Source of the DNA: Streptomyces sp. SID8352
Lineage (GTDB): Bacteria; Actinomycetota; Actinomycetes; Streptomycetales; Streptomycetaceae
Direction of reading: 5' to 3'
Length of the DNA stretch: 64,000 bases
NCBI RefSeq assembly: GCF_009862265.1
Contig: NZ_WWGX01000030.1
Coordinates: forward strand, 62,001 to 126,000
Part shown: positions 43,787-53,319 of the stretch, in pieces
Position numbering within the stretch: position 1 is the stretch's first letter
How the letters are laid out: every line of letters starts with the position of its first letter
Translations under genes and position numbers: made by a program
The notes under the pieces: generated by a model
The model's input: the letters and a program-made list of their open reading frames with translations, nothing else
Told to the model about the DNA's origin: nothing
The model's database searches: none

Positions 43787-44242
43787 CTACCGGGCGAGGT
43801 GCCTGACCCGGTCCCACAGGGCCGGGTCCACCTCGCCCACCCGGCGCCGGAAGTCCCCCACCGGGACCCGGCGCAGCTCCTCCGTCTCCAGGAAGCCCAC
43901 CCGGCCGCGCGCGTCCCCGACCGCTCCGGGCGGCAGCGCGATCACCCCCGGCCGGCCCTGCCGGTCCCGGCTGGTGATCTTCGCGACCAGGGCCCGCCGC
44001 CCGCGCACCGCGAGCACCAGACAGGGCCGGTCCTTCGCCCCCGGCCCGTCCTCGAAGGGCACCCGCGCCCACCAGATCTCCGCCGGCCGCGGCCGGGGCG
44101 CCCGCTCCCGCGCCCCCCGGGGACCCCGGGGCGGACGCCGGGTACCGGCCGGCCGCCGCCCCCGGCCCCAGCCGTCGACGGCCGAGGCCACGAGGGCCAG
44201 CAGCACCACCGCCGCCAGAGCGAGCCACCATGACGTGTCCAT
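43787..44242 (-). CDS. Membrane-tethered PemK/MazF-like protein
   Basis: A 151-residue protein with an N-terminal helix (WWLALAAVVLLALVASAVDG), a 35-residue Arg/Pro linker and a PemK/MazF-like beta-barrel: AEIWWARVPFEDGPGAKDRP, CLVLAVRGRRALVAKITSRD, GVIALPPGAVGDARGRVGFL and a C-terminal helix. MazF-type RNases are normally soluble and paired with an antitoxin gene; neither holds here. It may be a divergent housekeeping member. ATG at 44242. Convergent with cysM (15 bp apart) and divergent from the MBL hydrolase. Confidence 0.75.
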   Translation of the reverse strand: MDTSWWLALAAVVLLALVASAVDGWGRGRRPAGTRRPPRGPRGARERAPRPRPAEIWWARVPFEDGPGAKDRPCLVLAVRGRRALVAKITSRDRQGRPGVIALPPGAVGDARGRVGFLETEELRRVPVGDFRRRVGEVDPALWDRVRHLAR

Positions 44243-44448
44243 AGCCACGACCGTACCGGCGCGCGGAGGCCGCGCGCGCCCCCTCCGCGGCCCCGGGCGC
44301 CCCGCGTCCAGCCGAACCGGTGACACCACAGGTGAGTTCGCCCACAACCGCCCCTGGCGGAGGAGCGACCCGCGGATTCCCGCCTTACGCTCGACGGACC
44401 GTACGCCCCCCGCCCCTCCCCCCACCCGCCAGCGGAGGTTTCTGCAGC

Positions 44449-45201
44449 ATGAAGCTCACCGTCGTCGGCTGCTCGGGGTCGTTCCCGTCCGCGGAATCGG
44501 CCTGTTCGAGCTACCTCGTCGAGGCCGACGGCTTCCGGCTGCTCCTCGACCTGGGCAACGGCGCCCTCGGCGAGCTGCAGCGCCACTGCGGTCTCTACGA
44601 CCTCGACGCGATCTTCCTCAGCCATCTGCACGCGGACCACTGCATCGACATGTGCGGCTACTTCGTGGCGCGCTACTACCGGCACGACGGCGGGCGCTGC
44701 GCCCCCCTGCCGGTCTACGGTCCCGAGGGCACCGAGCACCGGCTGACCACCGCGTACGCCGACACCCCGTCCGCGTCGTCGATGAGCGAGGTCTTCGACT
44801 TCCACACGGTCAAGCCCTCCAGCTTCGAGATCGGCCCCTTCACCGTGCACACCGAGCGCGTCGCCCACCCCGTGGAGGCCTACGCCATCCGCGTCGAGCA
44901 CGGCGGGCGCTCACTGACCTACTCCGGGGACACCGGGGTCACCCCGGTGCTGGACGAACTGGCCCGGGACACCGACCTGTTCCTGTGCGAGGCCGCGTTC
45001 ACATACGGCAAGGAGGACATCCCGGACCTCCACCTCAACGGCCGCGAGGCGGGGGAGACCGCGGCGCGGGCCGGGGTCCGCCGCCTGGTCCTCACCCACA
45101 TCCCGCCGTGGACGGACCCCCGGGTCAACCTGGCCGACGCCCGCCGGGCCTACCGCGGCCCGGCCTCGGTGGCCGAGGCCGGCGCGGTGTACGAGATCTG
45201 A
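44449..45201 (+). CDS. MBL-fold metallo-hydrolase
   Basis: A 250-residue metallo-beta-lactamase-fold protein. It opens with LTVVGCSGSFPSAESACSSY, has the metal motif FLSHLHADHCIDM (HxHxDH), a later His in ERVAHPVEAYAIRV, Asp in TYSGDTGVTPVLDEL, and LVLTHIPPWTDP. The arrangement resembles RNase Z-like and related small MBL enzymes, but no exosite or RNA-binding feature is clear, so the substrate is unknown. GGAGG at 44434-44438 fixes ATG 44449. A strong bidirectional hairpin follows. Confidence 0.87.
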   Translation: MKLTVVGCSGSFPSAESACSSYLVEADGFRLLLDLGNGALGELQRHCGLYDLDAIFLSHLHADHCIDMCGYFVARYYRHDGGRCAPLPVYGPEGTEHRLTTAYADTPSASSMSEVFDFHTVKPSSFEIGPFTVHTERVAHPVEAYAIRVEHGGRSLTYSGDTGVTPVLDELARDTDLFLCEAAFTYGKEDIPDLHLNGREAGETAARAGVRRLVLTHIPPWTDPRVNLADARRAYRGPASVAEAGAVYEI

Positions 45202-45357
45202 CGCCCCGGGCCCGGCGTCCCCTTTCCGGGTGGCGGCCCGGCGCCCCCTCTCCCTCCGTGCGGCGGCCCCGCCCCTCTCCTCCCGAGCGGCCCGCCCCTG
45301 CCCGCGGCATCCCGCCCCGGGCGGCGACCCGCCCCGCTCCACCTCGCGCCCGGACGC

Positions 45358-45394
45358 ACCGCACCCCCGGGCGTCGGTCGCCCGGGGGTGCGGT
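45358..45394. terminator. Bidirectional hairpin between the MBL hydrolase and nagE2
   Basis: Perfect 16-nt inverted repeat (ACCGCACCCCCGGGCG and its complement) with a 5-nt loop, located between two convergent genes. It can end transcripts from both sides. Confidence 0.88.
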
Positions 45395-45430
45395 GGGGGT
45401 GCTGCGGAGGCGCGGGACTCCTCCGGAGTC

Positions 45431-46696
<1,266 letters not shown>

Positions 46697-46755
46697 AACT
46701 TCCTCCATTGAGACAGGGGCGCCGGCCCGGTCGGGGGAGAGGGGGACGGCGGCAG

Positions 46756-46771
46756 ACAGGTCTACACCACT
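46756..46771. promoter_or_regulatory. Putative DasR-responsive element 1 upstream of nagE2
   Basis: ACAGGTCTACACCACT matches 14 of 16 positions of the dre consensus A(C/G)TGGTCTAGACCA(C/G)T. It abuts a second element with a one-base gap. Located 60 bp before the nagE2 start. Confidence 0.78.
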
Positions 46772-46772
46772 C

Positions 46773-46788
46773 AGTGGTTTAGACCTGT
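46773..46788. promoter_or_regulatory. Putative DasR-responsive element 2 upstream of nagE2
   Basis: AGTGGTTTAGACCTGT matches 14 of 16 positions when C/G is allowed at positions 2 and 15. Its centre is 17 bp from that of element 1, so two DasR dimers could bind side by side. It overlaps the likely promoter region of nagE2. Confidence 0.78.
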
Positions 46789-47390
46789 TGTACACGATGA
46801 GGGCCACGTAAGGAACCCGTGATTCCGCGACCGGACCGCTACGCGGAGTGCCGGGCCGGGAAGCCCCGGCCGGACGCCGGGGAAGGTCGGCGGAGGGCGG
46901 CGCTCCGCCGCCGGGGAACCCGCCGTCCGGGGCCGGATTCCTTGCCCAGGGTGCCATGCGGCCCTTGTGCGGCCAAGACCCCGGAGCCCCTCGCGCACCG
47001 CCGCGACGGTCGGGGCGCCATGGGGAGCGGCGGCCCTCCGGACCCCCTGTGAACACGTTGCGTGACGATCCGCTCGCCCGTCGGCGCCCCCCCGCCGGCG
47101 CGAGCACCGGCCCCCGCGTCCCCTCCCCGGGACCCCGCGCCCCTCCTTGGGCGCCCGCGCCCCTTCCTGGGACCCCGCACCCCGTTCCGGAGTCCGCGCC
47201 CGCTTCCCCGTTCCGGCCGTCCCGCCCCGCGCCCGGGCGCGTCCCGCCGGTCCCGGCCCGGCAGGGTGCCGTCCACCCCGGTCCGGAAGGGCACCCCCAT
47301 CCCCGGCCGGGAAGGGCGCCGTCCACGCCCCGGCCCGGCAGGGCCCCGACCACCCGGCAGGCCCCCCGCCCGGAGGGGCCCCGCACGCAC

Positions 47391-47424
47391 GGGCGCCCGG
47401 CCGGATCGTCCCGGCCGGGCGCCC
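47391..47424 (-). terminator. Hairpin terminator downstream of nagE1
   Basis: Perfect 14-nt inverted repeat GGGCGCCCGGCCGG / CCGGCCGGGCGCCC with a 6-nt loop, 32 nt beyond the nagE1 stop on the minus strand. Confidence 0.8.
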
Positions 47425-47455
47425 CCACGGTGCCGCCGGTCCGGCGGCGCGCGGT

Positions 47456-48748
47456 CTACTTCGTGACGTCCTCCACCTCGTCCTCCGGCTCCCGGCCCGG
47501 AGTCCTCAGGTCGAACTTCATGATCGCGAACCGGAAGACCGCGTAGTACACCACCGCGAAGCCCAGGCCGATCGGGATGATCAGCCACGGCTTGGTCGCC
47601 AGGTTCCAGTTGATGATGTAGTCGATCAGGCCCGCCGAGAAGCTGAACCCGTCCTTCACCCCCAGCGCCCAGGTCAGCGCCATCGACACACCGGTGAGCA
47701 CCGCGTGGATCGCGTACAGCACCGGCGCGATGAACAGGAACGAGTACTCCAGCGGCTCCGTGATGCCCGTCACGAACGACGTCAGCGCCACCGACAGCAT
47801 CAGGCCGCCGACCTCCTTGCGGCGGTGCGGCTTCGCGCAGTGCGTCATCGCCAGTGCCGCGGCCGGCAGCGCGAACATCATGATGGGGAAGAAGCCCGTG
47901 GTGAACTGACCCGCGGTCGGGTCGCCCGCCAGGAACATGTTGATGTCACCGTGCACCACCGTGCCGTCCGGCCTGGTGTAGCTGCCGAACTGGAACCACA
48001 TCGGCACGTTGAGGAACTGGTGCAGCCCGATCACCAGCAGCGCCCGGTTGGCCAGGCCGAACACGCCCGCGCCCCAGGCGCCGATCCCGTTCAGCCAGTC
48101 GCTGAAGCTCTCCAGCGCGTCACCGATCGGCGGCCAGATCCACAGGCACACCGCGGCGAAGAGGATCGCCACGAACGCCATGATGATCGGCACCAGCCGG
48201 CGGCCGTTGAAGAAGCCCAGCCAGTCCACCAGCTTCGTACGGTGGAAGCGCTGCCAGAAGTACGCCGTCATCAGCCCCATCACGATGCCGCCGAACACCC
48301 CCGGGTTCTGGAAGACGAACGACGTCACGTCGCCCGAACCGTCGGTCGCCTGGCAGCCGACCTGCGGCACCACCTTCGACCCTCCCGGGCAGTCCTCCGG
48401 GAACTGGCGCAGCACGTTGAAGTAGACGAGGAAGCCCGCCACCGCCGCCAGCGCGGTCGAACCGTCCGACTTCCTGGCCATGCCGATCGCCACGCCCACG
48501 CAGAACAGCAGCGGCAGCCCCAGCGAACCGTCCAGCAGCGCACCGCCGGCGCCGGTCATCACCTTGGAGGCGTTGGTCCAGCCCAGTCCGTCGTCGCCGA
48601 AGACGTCCGGCTGCCCCAGCCGGTTGAGAATGCCCGCCGCGGGCAGGACCGCGATGGGCAACTGAAGACTCCGGCCCATCTTCTGCAGTCCCTGGAACAG
48701 GGTGTTCCAACGGGCACGAGCGGGGCCAACCGCGGCATCGGCACTCAT
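47456..48748 (-). CDS. nagE1: PTS N-acetylglucosamine transporter subunit IIC (NagE1-like)
   Basis: A 430-residue stand-alone EIIC similar to NagE2: LPIAVLPAAGILNRLGQ, CVGVAIGMARKSDGSTALAA, TSFVTGITEPLEYSFLFIAP. It differs by a Cys-containing insert (EDCPGGSKVVPQVGCQATDG) in a loop. ATG at 48748 has GAGGGAGA upstream. It is divergent from nagF, sharing a 184-bp region with one dre-like site, so both are probably repressed together by DasR and induced by amino-sugar phosphates. Confidence 0.9.
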   Translation of the reverse strand: MSADAAVGPARARWNTLFQGLQKMGRSLQLPIAVLPAAGILNRLGQPDVFGDDGLGWTNASKVMTGAGGALLDGSLGLPLLFCVGVAIGMARKSDGSTALAAVAGFLVYFNVLRQFPEDCPGGSKVVPQVGCQATDGSGDVTSFVFQNPGVFGGIVMGLMTAYFWQRFHRTKLVDWLGFFNGRRLVPIIMAFVAILFAAVCLWIWPPIGDALESFSDWLNGIGAWGAGVFGLANRALLVIGLHQFLNVPMWFQFGSYTRPDGTVVHGDINMFLAGDPTAGQFTTGFFPIMMFALPAAALAMTHCAKPHRRKEVGGLMLSVALTSFVTGITEPLEYSFLFIAPVLYAIHAVLTGVSMALTWALGVKDGFSFSAGLIDYIINWNLATKPWLIIPIGLGFAVVYYAVFRFAIMKFDLRTPGREPEDEVEDVTK

Positions 48749-48798
48749 CCGGTCTCCCTCCGGCCGTCCTGAGGCGGTGGTTTGGCGGCCGTTGGTCG

Positions 48799-48814
48799 GG
48801 TGGTGTAGACCAGT
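48799..48814. promoter_or_regulatory. Putative DasR-responsive element between nagE1 and nagF
   Basis: GGTGGTGTAGACCAGT matches 14 of 16 positions of the dre consensus. It lies 51 bp upstream of nagE1 and 118 bp upstream of nagF in their shared divergent region. Confidence 0.78.
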
Positions 48815-48932
48815 TGACGAACGGTTCCGCTGTCGTGACGCCATCATTCGGTACACACCGGACGACCGCTCGCGAAGTTGGGCCGACTGTGGGTTACTGC
48901 CACAAAGCGGTTTCGGATCAGGGAGAACGAAC

Positions 48933-49166
48933 ATGGCCAGCAAGGCTGAGAAGATCGTCGCCGGCCTCGGCGGCATCGACAACATCGACGAGATCGAGGG
49001 GTGCATCACGCGCCTGCGCACCGAGGTCAACGACCCCGCCCTGGTCGACGACGCCGCGCTGAAGGCCGCCGGCGCCCATGGCGTCGTCAAGATGGGGACC
49101 GCCGTCCAGGTCGTCATCGGCACCGACGCCGACCCGATCGCCGCGGAGATCGAAGACATGATGTGA
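48933..49166 (+). CDS. nagF: PTS N-acetylglucosamine-specific subunit IIB (NagF)
   Basis: A 77-residue free-standing EIIB. The phosphorylated cysteine is Cys24 in IDEIEGCITRLRTEVND, the standard GCxTRLR motif; VVKMGTAVQVVIGTDADPI forms the C-terminal part. It passes phosphate from EIIA(Crr) to GlcNAc moving through NagE1/NagE2. GGGAGA at 48921-48926 precedes ATG 48933; an upstream in-frame extension is not supported. Divergent from nagE1 with a shared dre-like site. Confidence 0.93.
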   Translation: MASKAEKIVAGLGGIDNIDEIEGCITRLRTEVNDPALVDDAALKAAGAHGVVKMGTAVQVVIGTDADPIAAEIEDMM

Positions 49167-49186
49167 ACCACCGGTTCACCGCCCGA

Positions 49187-49214
49187 GGGGCCCCTCCACC
49201 GCGGAGAGGGCCCC
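49187..49214 (+). terminator. Probable terminator after nagF
   Basis: GGGGCCCCTCC (49187-49197) pairs with GGAGAGGGCCCC (49203-49214) with one bulge and a 5-nt loop, 20 nt after the nagF stop. A second C/G-rich hairpin follows at about 49224-49245. Confidence 0.5.
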
Positions 49215-49277
49215 TCCGGCATGCCCCCTCCTCCCGGGGGAGGGACCCCTCCGGACGGGCCCGCTAGGCTCACCCGC

Positions 49278-50015
<738 letters not shown>

Positions 50016-50249
50016 GCCCGGCCCGGCCCCCGGAGACACCCGCGGGGCCCCGCACACCTCCGGAAGCACCCCGAGGACAGGGCGAGGGGCACACCGGGAA
50101 CGCGGAAGGCCGGCCGACCGCGCAACTCGGCCGCCCCCGGAGGCGTCCACACCAGTACAGCCGCACGGGCGTACGGCAGCACCGCCGTACGCCCGGCGCC
50201 GTACCGAACCCGGGCGCCCGGCCCGGTCACCAGGGGAGGACCGAAGACC

Positions 50250-50651
50250 ATGGCCGCGACCCGACGCAGCCGCCGTACCGCCACAGCCGCCGCGGTCCTG
50301 GCGGCCGTCGCCCTCACCGCCGGACTGACCACCGGCTGCGACGCCGTCGGCAAGGCGCTCGACTGTGTCACGACCGCCGACGCCATCGCGGACGCCGTCA
50401 CCGACCTCCAGCAGACCGTGGAGAGCGCGCCCGACGACCCCGGCCGGCTCAAGGAGTCCCTCGACGCCATCGAGAAGAACATCGACGACATCAAGAAGGA
50501 GACCGACGACGCCGACGTCGGCAAGGCCGTCGAACGGCTGGGCGCGGCCGTCGGCGGCATCCGCACCGCCGTGGACGACGGCGACACCACCCCCGACCTG
50601 AGCCCCCTCACCGACGCGGCGGGCGAACTGACCAAGGTCTGCACCCCGTAG
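50250..50651 (+). CDS. Small secreted lipoprotein, hypothetical
   Basis: A 133-residue protein with an Arg-rich start, hydrophobic TATAAAVLAAVALTAGL and lipobox LTTGC (Cys30), so it should be anchored outside the membrane. RRSRR before the hydrophobic stretch could act as a Tat-like signal. The mature part is helical and acidic (LDAIEKNIDDIKKETDDADV) with two more cysteines (ALDCVTTAD and KVCTP at the end) that could form a disulfide. GGGGAGGA precedes ATG 50250. Function unknown. Confidence 0.75.
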   Translation: MAATRRSRRTATAAAVLAAVALTAGLTTGCDAVGKALDCVTTADAIADAVTDLQQTVESAPDDPGRLKESLDAIEKNIDDIKKETDDADVGKAVERLGAAVGGIRTAVDDGDTTPDLSPLTDAAGELTKVCTP

Positions 50652-50760
50652 GGCCGTCCCGGGCGCCGCGGCGGACCGCCGTGCCCGCCCGGGAGCACGG
50701 GACACCCCCGGCCGGACGGCGGGTGACGGCGAAGCGGGGGCGGCCGGGATACTGGACCCC

Positions 50761-51363
50761 ATGAGCCGCCTGATCCTCGCCACCCGCAACGCCGGAAAGA
50801 TCGTCGAACTGAGGGCCATCCTCGCCGAAGCGGGACTGCCGCACGACCTCGTCGGCGCGGACGCCTACCCGGACGTCCCCGACGTCAGGGAGACCGGCGT
50901 CACCTTCGCCGAGAACGCCCTCCTCAAGGCCCACGCCCTGGCCCGCGCCACCGGCCTGCCCGCCGTGGCCGACGACTCCGGGCTCTGCGTCGACGTCATG
51001 AACGGGGCCCCCGGCATCTTCTCCGCCCGCTGGGCCGGGCGCCACGGCGACGACCGGGCCAACCTCGATCTGCTCCTCGCCCAGCTCGCGGACATCGCCG
51101 ACGAGCACCGCGGCGCCCACTTCGCCTGCGCCGCCGCCCTCGCCCTGCCCGACGGCACCGAACGCGTCGTCGAGGGCCGGCTGACCGGCACCCTGCGCCA
51201 CGAACCCGCCGGAACGGGCGGCTTCGGCTACGACCCGGTCCTCCAGCCCGAGGGCGGGACCCGCACCTGCGCCGAACTGACGGCCGCCGAGAAGAACGCG
51301 ATCAGCCACCGCGGCAAGGCCTTCCGCGCCCTGGTCCCGGTGGTCCGGGAACTGCTGGGCTGA
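50761..51363 (+). CDS. rdgB: XTP/dITP diphosphatase (RdgB/HAM1)
   Basis: A 200-residue non-canonical purine NTP pyrophosphatase that removes ITP, dITP and XTP. Motifs: LILATRNAGKIVELRAIL binding phosphate, VTFAENALLKAHALAR with the metal-binding Glu, AVADDSGLCVDVMNGAPGIF, and GGFGYDPVL plus SHRGKAFRAL near the end. ATG 50761 lies 9 nt after GATACT, again suggesting a leaderless start. rdgB next to rph is the classic bacterial arrangement. Convergent with the tRNA at 51474-51546. Confidence 0.95.
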   Translation: MSRLILATRNAGKIVELRAILAEAGLPHDLVGADAYPDVPDVRETGVTFAENALLKAHALARATGLPAVADDSGLCVDVMNGAPGIFSARWAGRHGDDRANLDLLLAQLADIADEHRGAHFACAAALALPDGTERVVEGRLTGTLRHEPAGTGGFGYDPVLQPEGGTRTCAELTAAEKNAISHRGKAFRALVPVVRELLG

Positions 51364-51435
51364 GCGGCCTGGGGTCTTTCGCCTGGATCGGGCCGGACCC
51401 CGCGAGCCCGGCATGATCCGAACGAGAGGCCCCAA

Positions 51436-51464
51436 GGCCCCCGCCCCGTGAAGGAGCGGGGGCC
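51436..51464. terminator. Hairpin between rdgB and the UAG tRNA
   Basis: GGCCCCCGC (51436-51444) pairs with GCGGGGGCC (51456-51464), loop 11 nt. It begins 10 nt beyond the tRNA 3' end (minus strand) and 72 nt after the rdgB stop; it can serve both. Confidence 0.72.
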
Positions 51465-51473
51465 GGTGTGCAG

Positions 51474-51546
51474 TGCGCCCGGTCGGATTCGAACCGACAA
51501 ACACAACCACCTAAAGATTGCCGCTCGGCCATTGGCGTACGGGCGC
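51474..51546 (-). tRNA. tRNA with anticodon UAG (nominally Leu) but short, class I variable loop
   Basis: The minus strand folds into an exact 73-nt class I cloverleaf. Acceptor stem GCGCCCG/CGGGCGC is perfect; positions 8-9 are TA. The D stem CGC/GCG has a 13-22 mismatch, and its loop includes the conserved GG. The anticodon stem CAATC/GGTTG encloses TTTAGGT, giving anticodon TAG; variable loop TGTTT is 5 nt. T arm GTCGG-TTCGAAT-CCGAC; discriminator A73; no CCA encoded. By anticodon it reads CUA (Leu), yet bacterial tRNA-Leu has a long variable arm. The acceptor stem resembles actinobacterial tRNA-Arg. Charging identity unknown; a functional tRNA or a tRNA-derived element are both possible. 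Confidence 0.8.
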
Positions 51547-51776
51547 CCAACCCGGCCCATTCTACTGGGGATCGCCGGGGCGCCGACGCCCGCCTCCGCA
51601 CCGGGTGCCGGTCGTCGCGCGGCGGTTCGGACTCGGCGGCCGGGGATCCGTCCGCCGGTCGGCGCACCGGGGCCGCACCCGGAGGCGCGGCACGTCCACC
51701 CCGGGTCCGGCCGCGCGTCCGCGGCCCCGTACGGAGCGGCGAACCGGATGCCGGACGGTCACGCGTGGAACGCGGA

Positions 51777-51817
51777 AGGGCCCGTACCGGGTCCTGTCGG
51801 GAGCCGGTACGGGCCCT
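51777..51817 (-). terminator. Hairpin terminator downstream of bcp
   Basis: Perfect 14-nt inverted repeat AGGGCCCGTACCGG / CCGGTACGGGCCCT with a 13-nt loop, 14 nt after the bcp stop on the minus strand. Confidence 0.82.
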
Positions 51818-51830
51818 GCGGGGGGATCCC

Positions 51831-52298
51831 TCAGATGCCCAGGTCCTTGATGATCTTGGCTACGTGGCCGGTCGCGCGGACGTTGTAGAGGGCGCGCTCG
51901 ACCCTGCCCTCCTCGTCCACGACGATCGTGGAGCGGATGACGCCCATGTAGGTGCGGCCGTAGTTCTTCTTCTCGCCGTAGGCGCCGTAGGCCTCCAGGA
52001 CCTTCTTGCCGGGGTCGGCGAGGAGGGTGACCTTCAGGGACTCCGCCTCGCGGAACTTCGCCAGCTTCGCGGGCTGGTCGGGGGAGACGCCGATCACGTC
52101 GTACCCGGCGCCGGCCAGCAGCTCCAGGTTGTCGGTGAAGTCGCACGCCTGCTTGGTGCAGCCGGGGGTGAGGGCCGCGGGGTAGAAGTAGACGATGACC
52201 TTGCGGCCCTTGTGGTCGGACAGGGACACCTCGGTGCCGTCGGCGTCCGGGAGGGTGAAGGCGGGGGCCACGTCGCCGGGCTGGAGTCGCTCGCTCAT
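51831..52298 (-). CDS. bcp: Thioredoxin-dependent peroxiredoxin (BCP/PrxQ type)
   Basis: A 155-residue atypical 2-Cys peroxiredoxin. The active site VYFYPAALTPGCTKQACDFT gives the peroxidatic Cys47 and resolving Cys52 (C-x4-C, PrxQ arrangement). VIGVSPDQPAKLAKFREAES and LLADPGKKVLEAYGAYGEKK are family segments. It reduces hydroperoxides in the cytoplasm using thioredoxin. ATG at 52298, divergent from the DUF3618 gene with a 93-bp gap. Confidence 0.94.
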   Translation of the reverse strand: MSERLQPGDVAPAFTLPDADGTEVSLSDHKGRKVIVYFYPAALTPGCTKQACDFTDNLELLAGAGYDVIGVSPDQPAKLAKFREAESLKVTLLADPGKKVLEAYGAYGEKKNYGRTYMGVIRSTIVVDEEGRVERALYNVRATGHVAKIIKDLGI

Positions 52299-52391
52299 CG
52301 ATCCAGCGTAACCGGGGGTGCTGACCGTGCGCGGCGGCGTGGAGCTGACAGACTGTCCGGGACAGCGTCAGCAGACTTCGGAGGCCCCACG

Positions 52392-52721
52392 GTGGCGGAC
52401 ACGTCGGACACCAGAACCCCGGCGCAGATCGAGGCGGACATCAGGCGCCGCCGCGAGACCCTGGCCGAGACGCTCGACGAGATCGGGGTGCGGGTGCACC
52501 CCAGCACGATCGTCGGCGACGCCCGCGCCCGGGTCGCGTCGAGCATCGACCACACGCTCGGGCGGGCGTACGTCGGCGTGAACCGCGCGCTCAGCGGGGT
52601 GAGGGCGCGGTTCGTGGACGAGGAGGGCGCTCCGCGGCCGGAGCGGATCGTGCCCGCGGCGCTCCTCGCCGTCGGTGTGGTGGGGCTGGTCGTCCTGGGC
52701 ACCCGGCGGCGCGGGGACTGA
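52392..52721 (+). CDS. DUF3618 domain-containing membrane protein
   Basis: A 109-residue protein with the DUF3618 pattern: RTPAQIEADIRRRRETLAET, LDEIGVRVHPSTIVGDARA, an amphipathic middle, and one C-terminal helix IVPAALLAVGVVGLVVLGT followed by RRR. The helix probably anchors it with the bulk in the cytoplasm. Function unknown. GTG at 52392 is the most likely start. The GroES-like gene begins 24 bp after its stop. Confidence 0.82.
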   Translation: MADTSDTRTPAQIEADIRRRRETLAETLDEIGVRVHPSTIVGDARARVASSIDHTLGRAYVGVNRALSGVRARFVDEEGAPRPERIVPAALLAVGVVGLVVLGTRRRGD

Positions 52722-52745
52722 GGCGGGGCAGGTAGGTTCTGGTCC

Positions 52746-53102
52746 GTGAGCGCCAACAGAAACGAGCCCGGCAGCCCCGACGACAAGCTGCCCATCCGCA
52801 TGCTCCACGACCGCGTCCTCGTGCGTCAGGACGCCGGAGAGGGCGAGCGCCGTTCCGGGGGCGGCATCCTCATCCCCGCCACGGCGGCGGTCGGCAAGCG
52901 ACTGGCCTGGGCCGAGGTGGTCGCGGTGGGACAGAACGTACGAACCGTGGAGCCGGGTGACCGGGTGCTGTACGACCCGGAGGACCGGGCCGAGGTCGAG
53001 GTGCGGGGCACCGCGTACGTGCTGATGCGCGAGCGGGACCTGCACGCCGTGGCCGCCGACCGGTTCGAGGGGTCGGAGGACTCCACGGGGCTGTACCTCT
53101 GA
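52746..53102 (+). CDS. GroES-like co-chaperonin family protein
   Basis: A 118-residue cpn10-fold protein: PIRMLHDRVLVRQDAGEGER, the mobile-loop region SGGGILIPATAAVGKRLAWA, EVVAVGQNVRTVEPGDRVLY and YVLMRERDLHAVAADRF. It is longer than groES (about 102 residues), diverges at both ends, and is not next to groEL, so it is a paralogue rather than the main co-chaperonin. GTG at 52746 has TAGGTT ending 12 nt before it. A strong terminator follows at 53182. Confidence 0.82.
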   Translation: MSANRNEPGSPDDKLPIRMLHDRVLVRQDAGEGERRSGGGILIPATAAVGKRLAWAEVVAVGQNVRTVEPGDRVLYDPEDRAEVEVRGTAYVLMRERDLHAVAADRFEGSEDSTGLYL

Positions 53103-53181
53103 CACCGCGGGTCCGGTGCCGTCGTCGGCGCCGGGGCCCCGCCGGGACATCTCCCGGCCCGTTCCCGCCCGTTCGTGCCCG

Positions 53182-53211
53182 AGGGGCCGGTGACCGAGGT
53201 CACCGGCCCCT
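53182..53211 (+). terminator. Terminator after the GroES-like gene
   Basis: Inverted repeat AGGGGCCGGTGAC (53182-53194) / GTCACCGGCCCCT (53199-53211) with a 4-nt loop, followed by TCG. It separates the GroES-like transcript from the guanidine-controlled gene. Confidence 0.85.
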
Positions 53212-53240
53212 TCGCGTGCCCTTTGCTACGGTGGGGCCAT

Positions 53241-53283
53241 CCCGACGAGACGCGCCGTACCGGGCCGAAGGAAAAGACGACGC
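53241..53283 (+). promoter_or_regulatory. Guanidine-III (ykkC-III) riboswitch aptamer
   Basis: The segment carries the motif order of the guanidine-III class: CCCG-ACGAG, GCGCCGTACC, GGG, then GGAAAAGACGACGC. P1 is CCCG (53241-53244) with CGGG (53261-53264). The pseudoknot pairs GCGCCGT (53252-53258) with ACGACGC (53277-53283), six of seven pairs formed. Downstream GCACC (53282-53286) can pair with GGTGC (53311-53315), which overlaps the GGAGG ribosome-binding site (53308-53312); the shared bases make ligand-bound pseudoknot and RBS hiding mutually exclusive. The gene controlled is a Gdx-type exporter, the expected target. Confidence 0.86.
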
Positions 53284-53319
53284 ACCACCGTTCCCCTTTT
53301 CTTTCGCGGAGGTGCCGTC

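Larger units (their letters stand above)
46697..47455. other. Regulatory and filler region between nagE1 and nagE2
   Basis: This 759-bp gap between two same-strand genes contains the tandem dre-like sites (46756-46788) near nagE2 and the nagE1 terminator (47391-47424). The middle (about 46850-47390) is C-rich on the + strand, with imperfect repeats of GGACCCCGCGCCC and CCCGGCAGGGTGCCG kinds; no gene is supported on either strand. Confidence 0.5.

Noticed and set aside
47040..47390. Pro-rich open frames between nagE1 and nagE2
   Set aside because: C-rich imperfect repeats with no ribosome-binding site; open in several frames at once.
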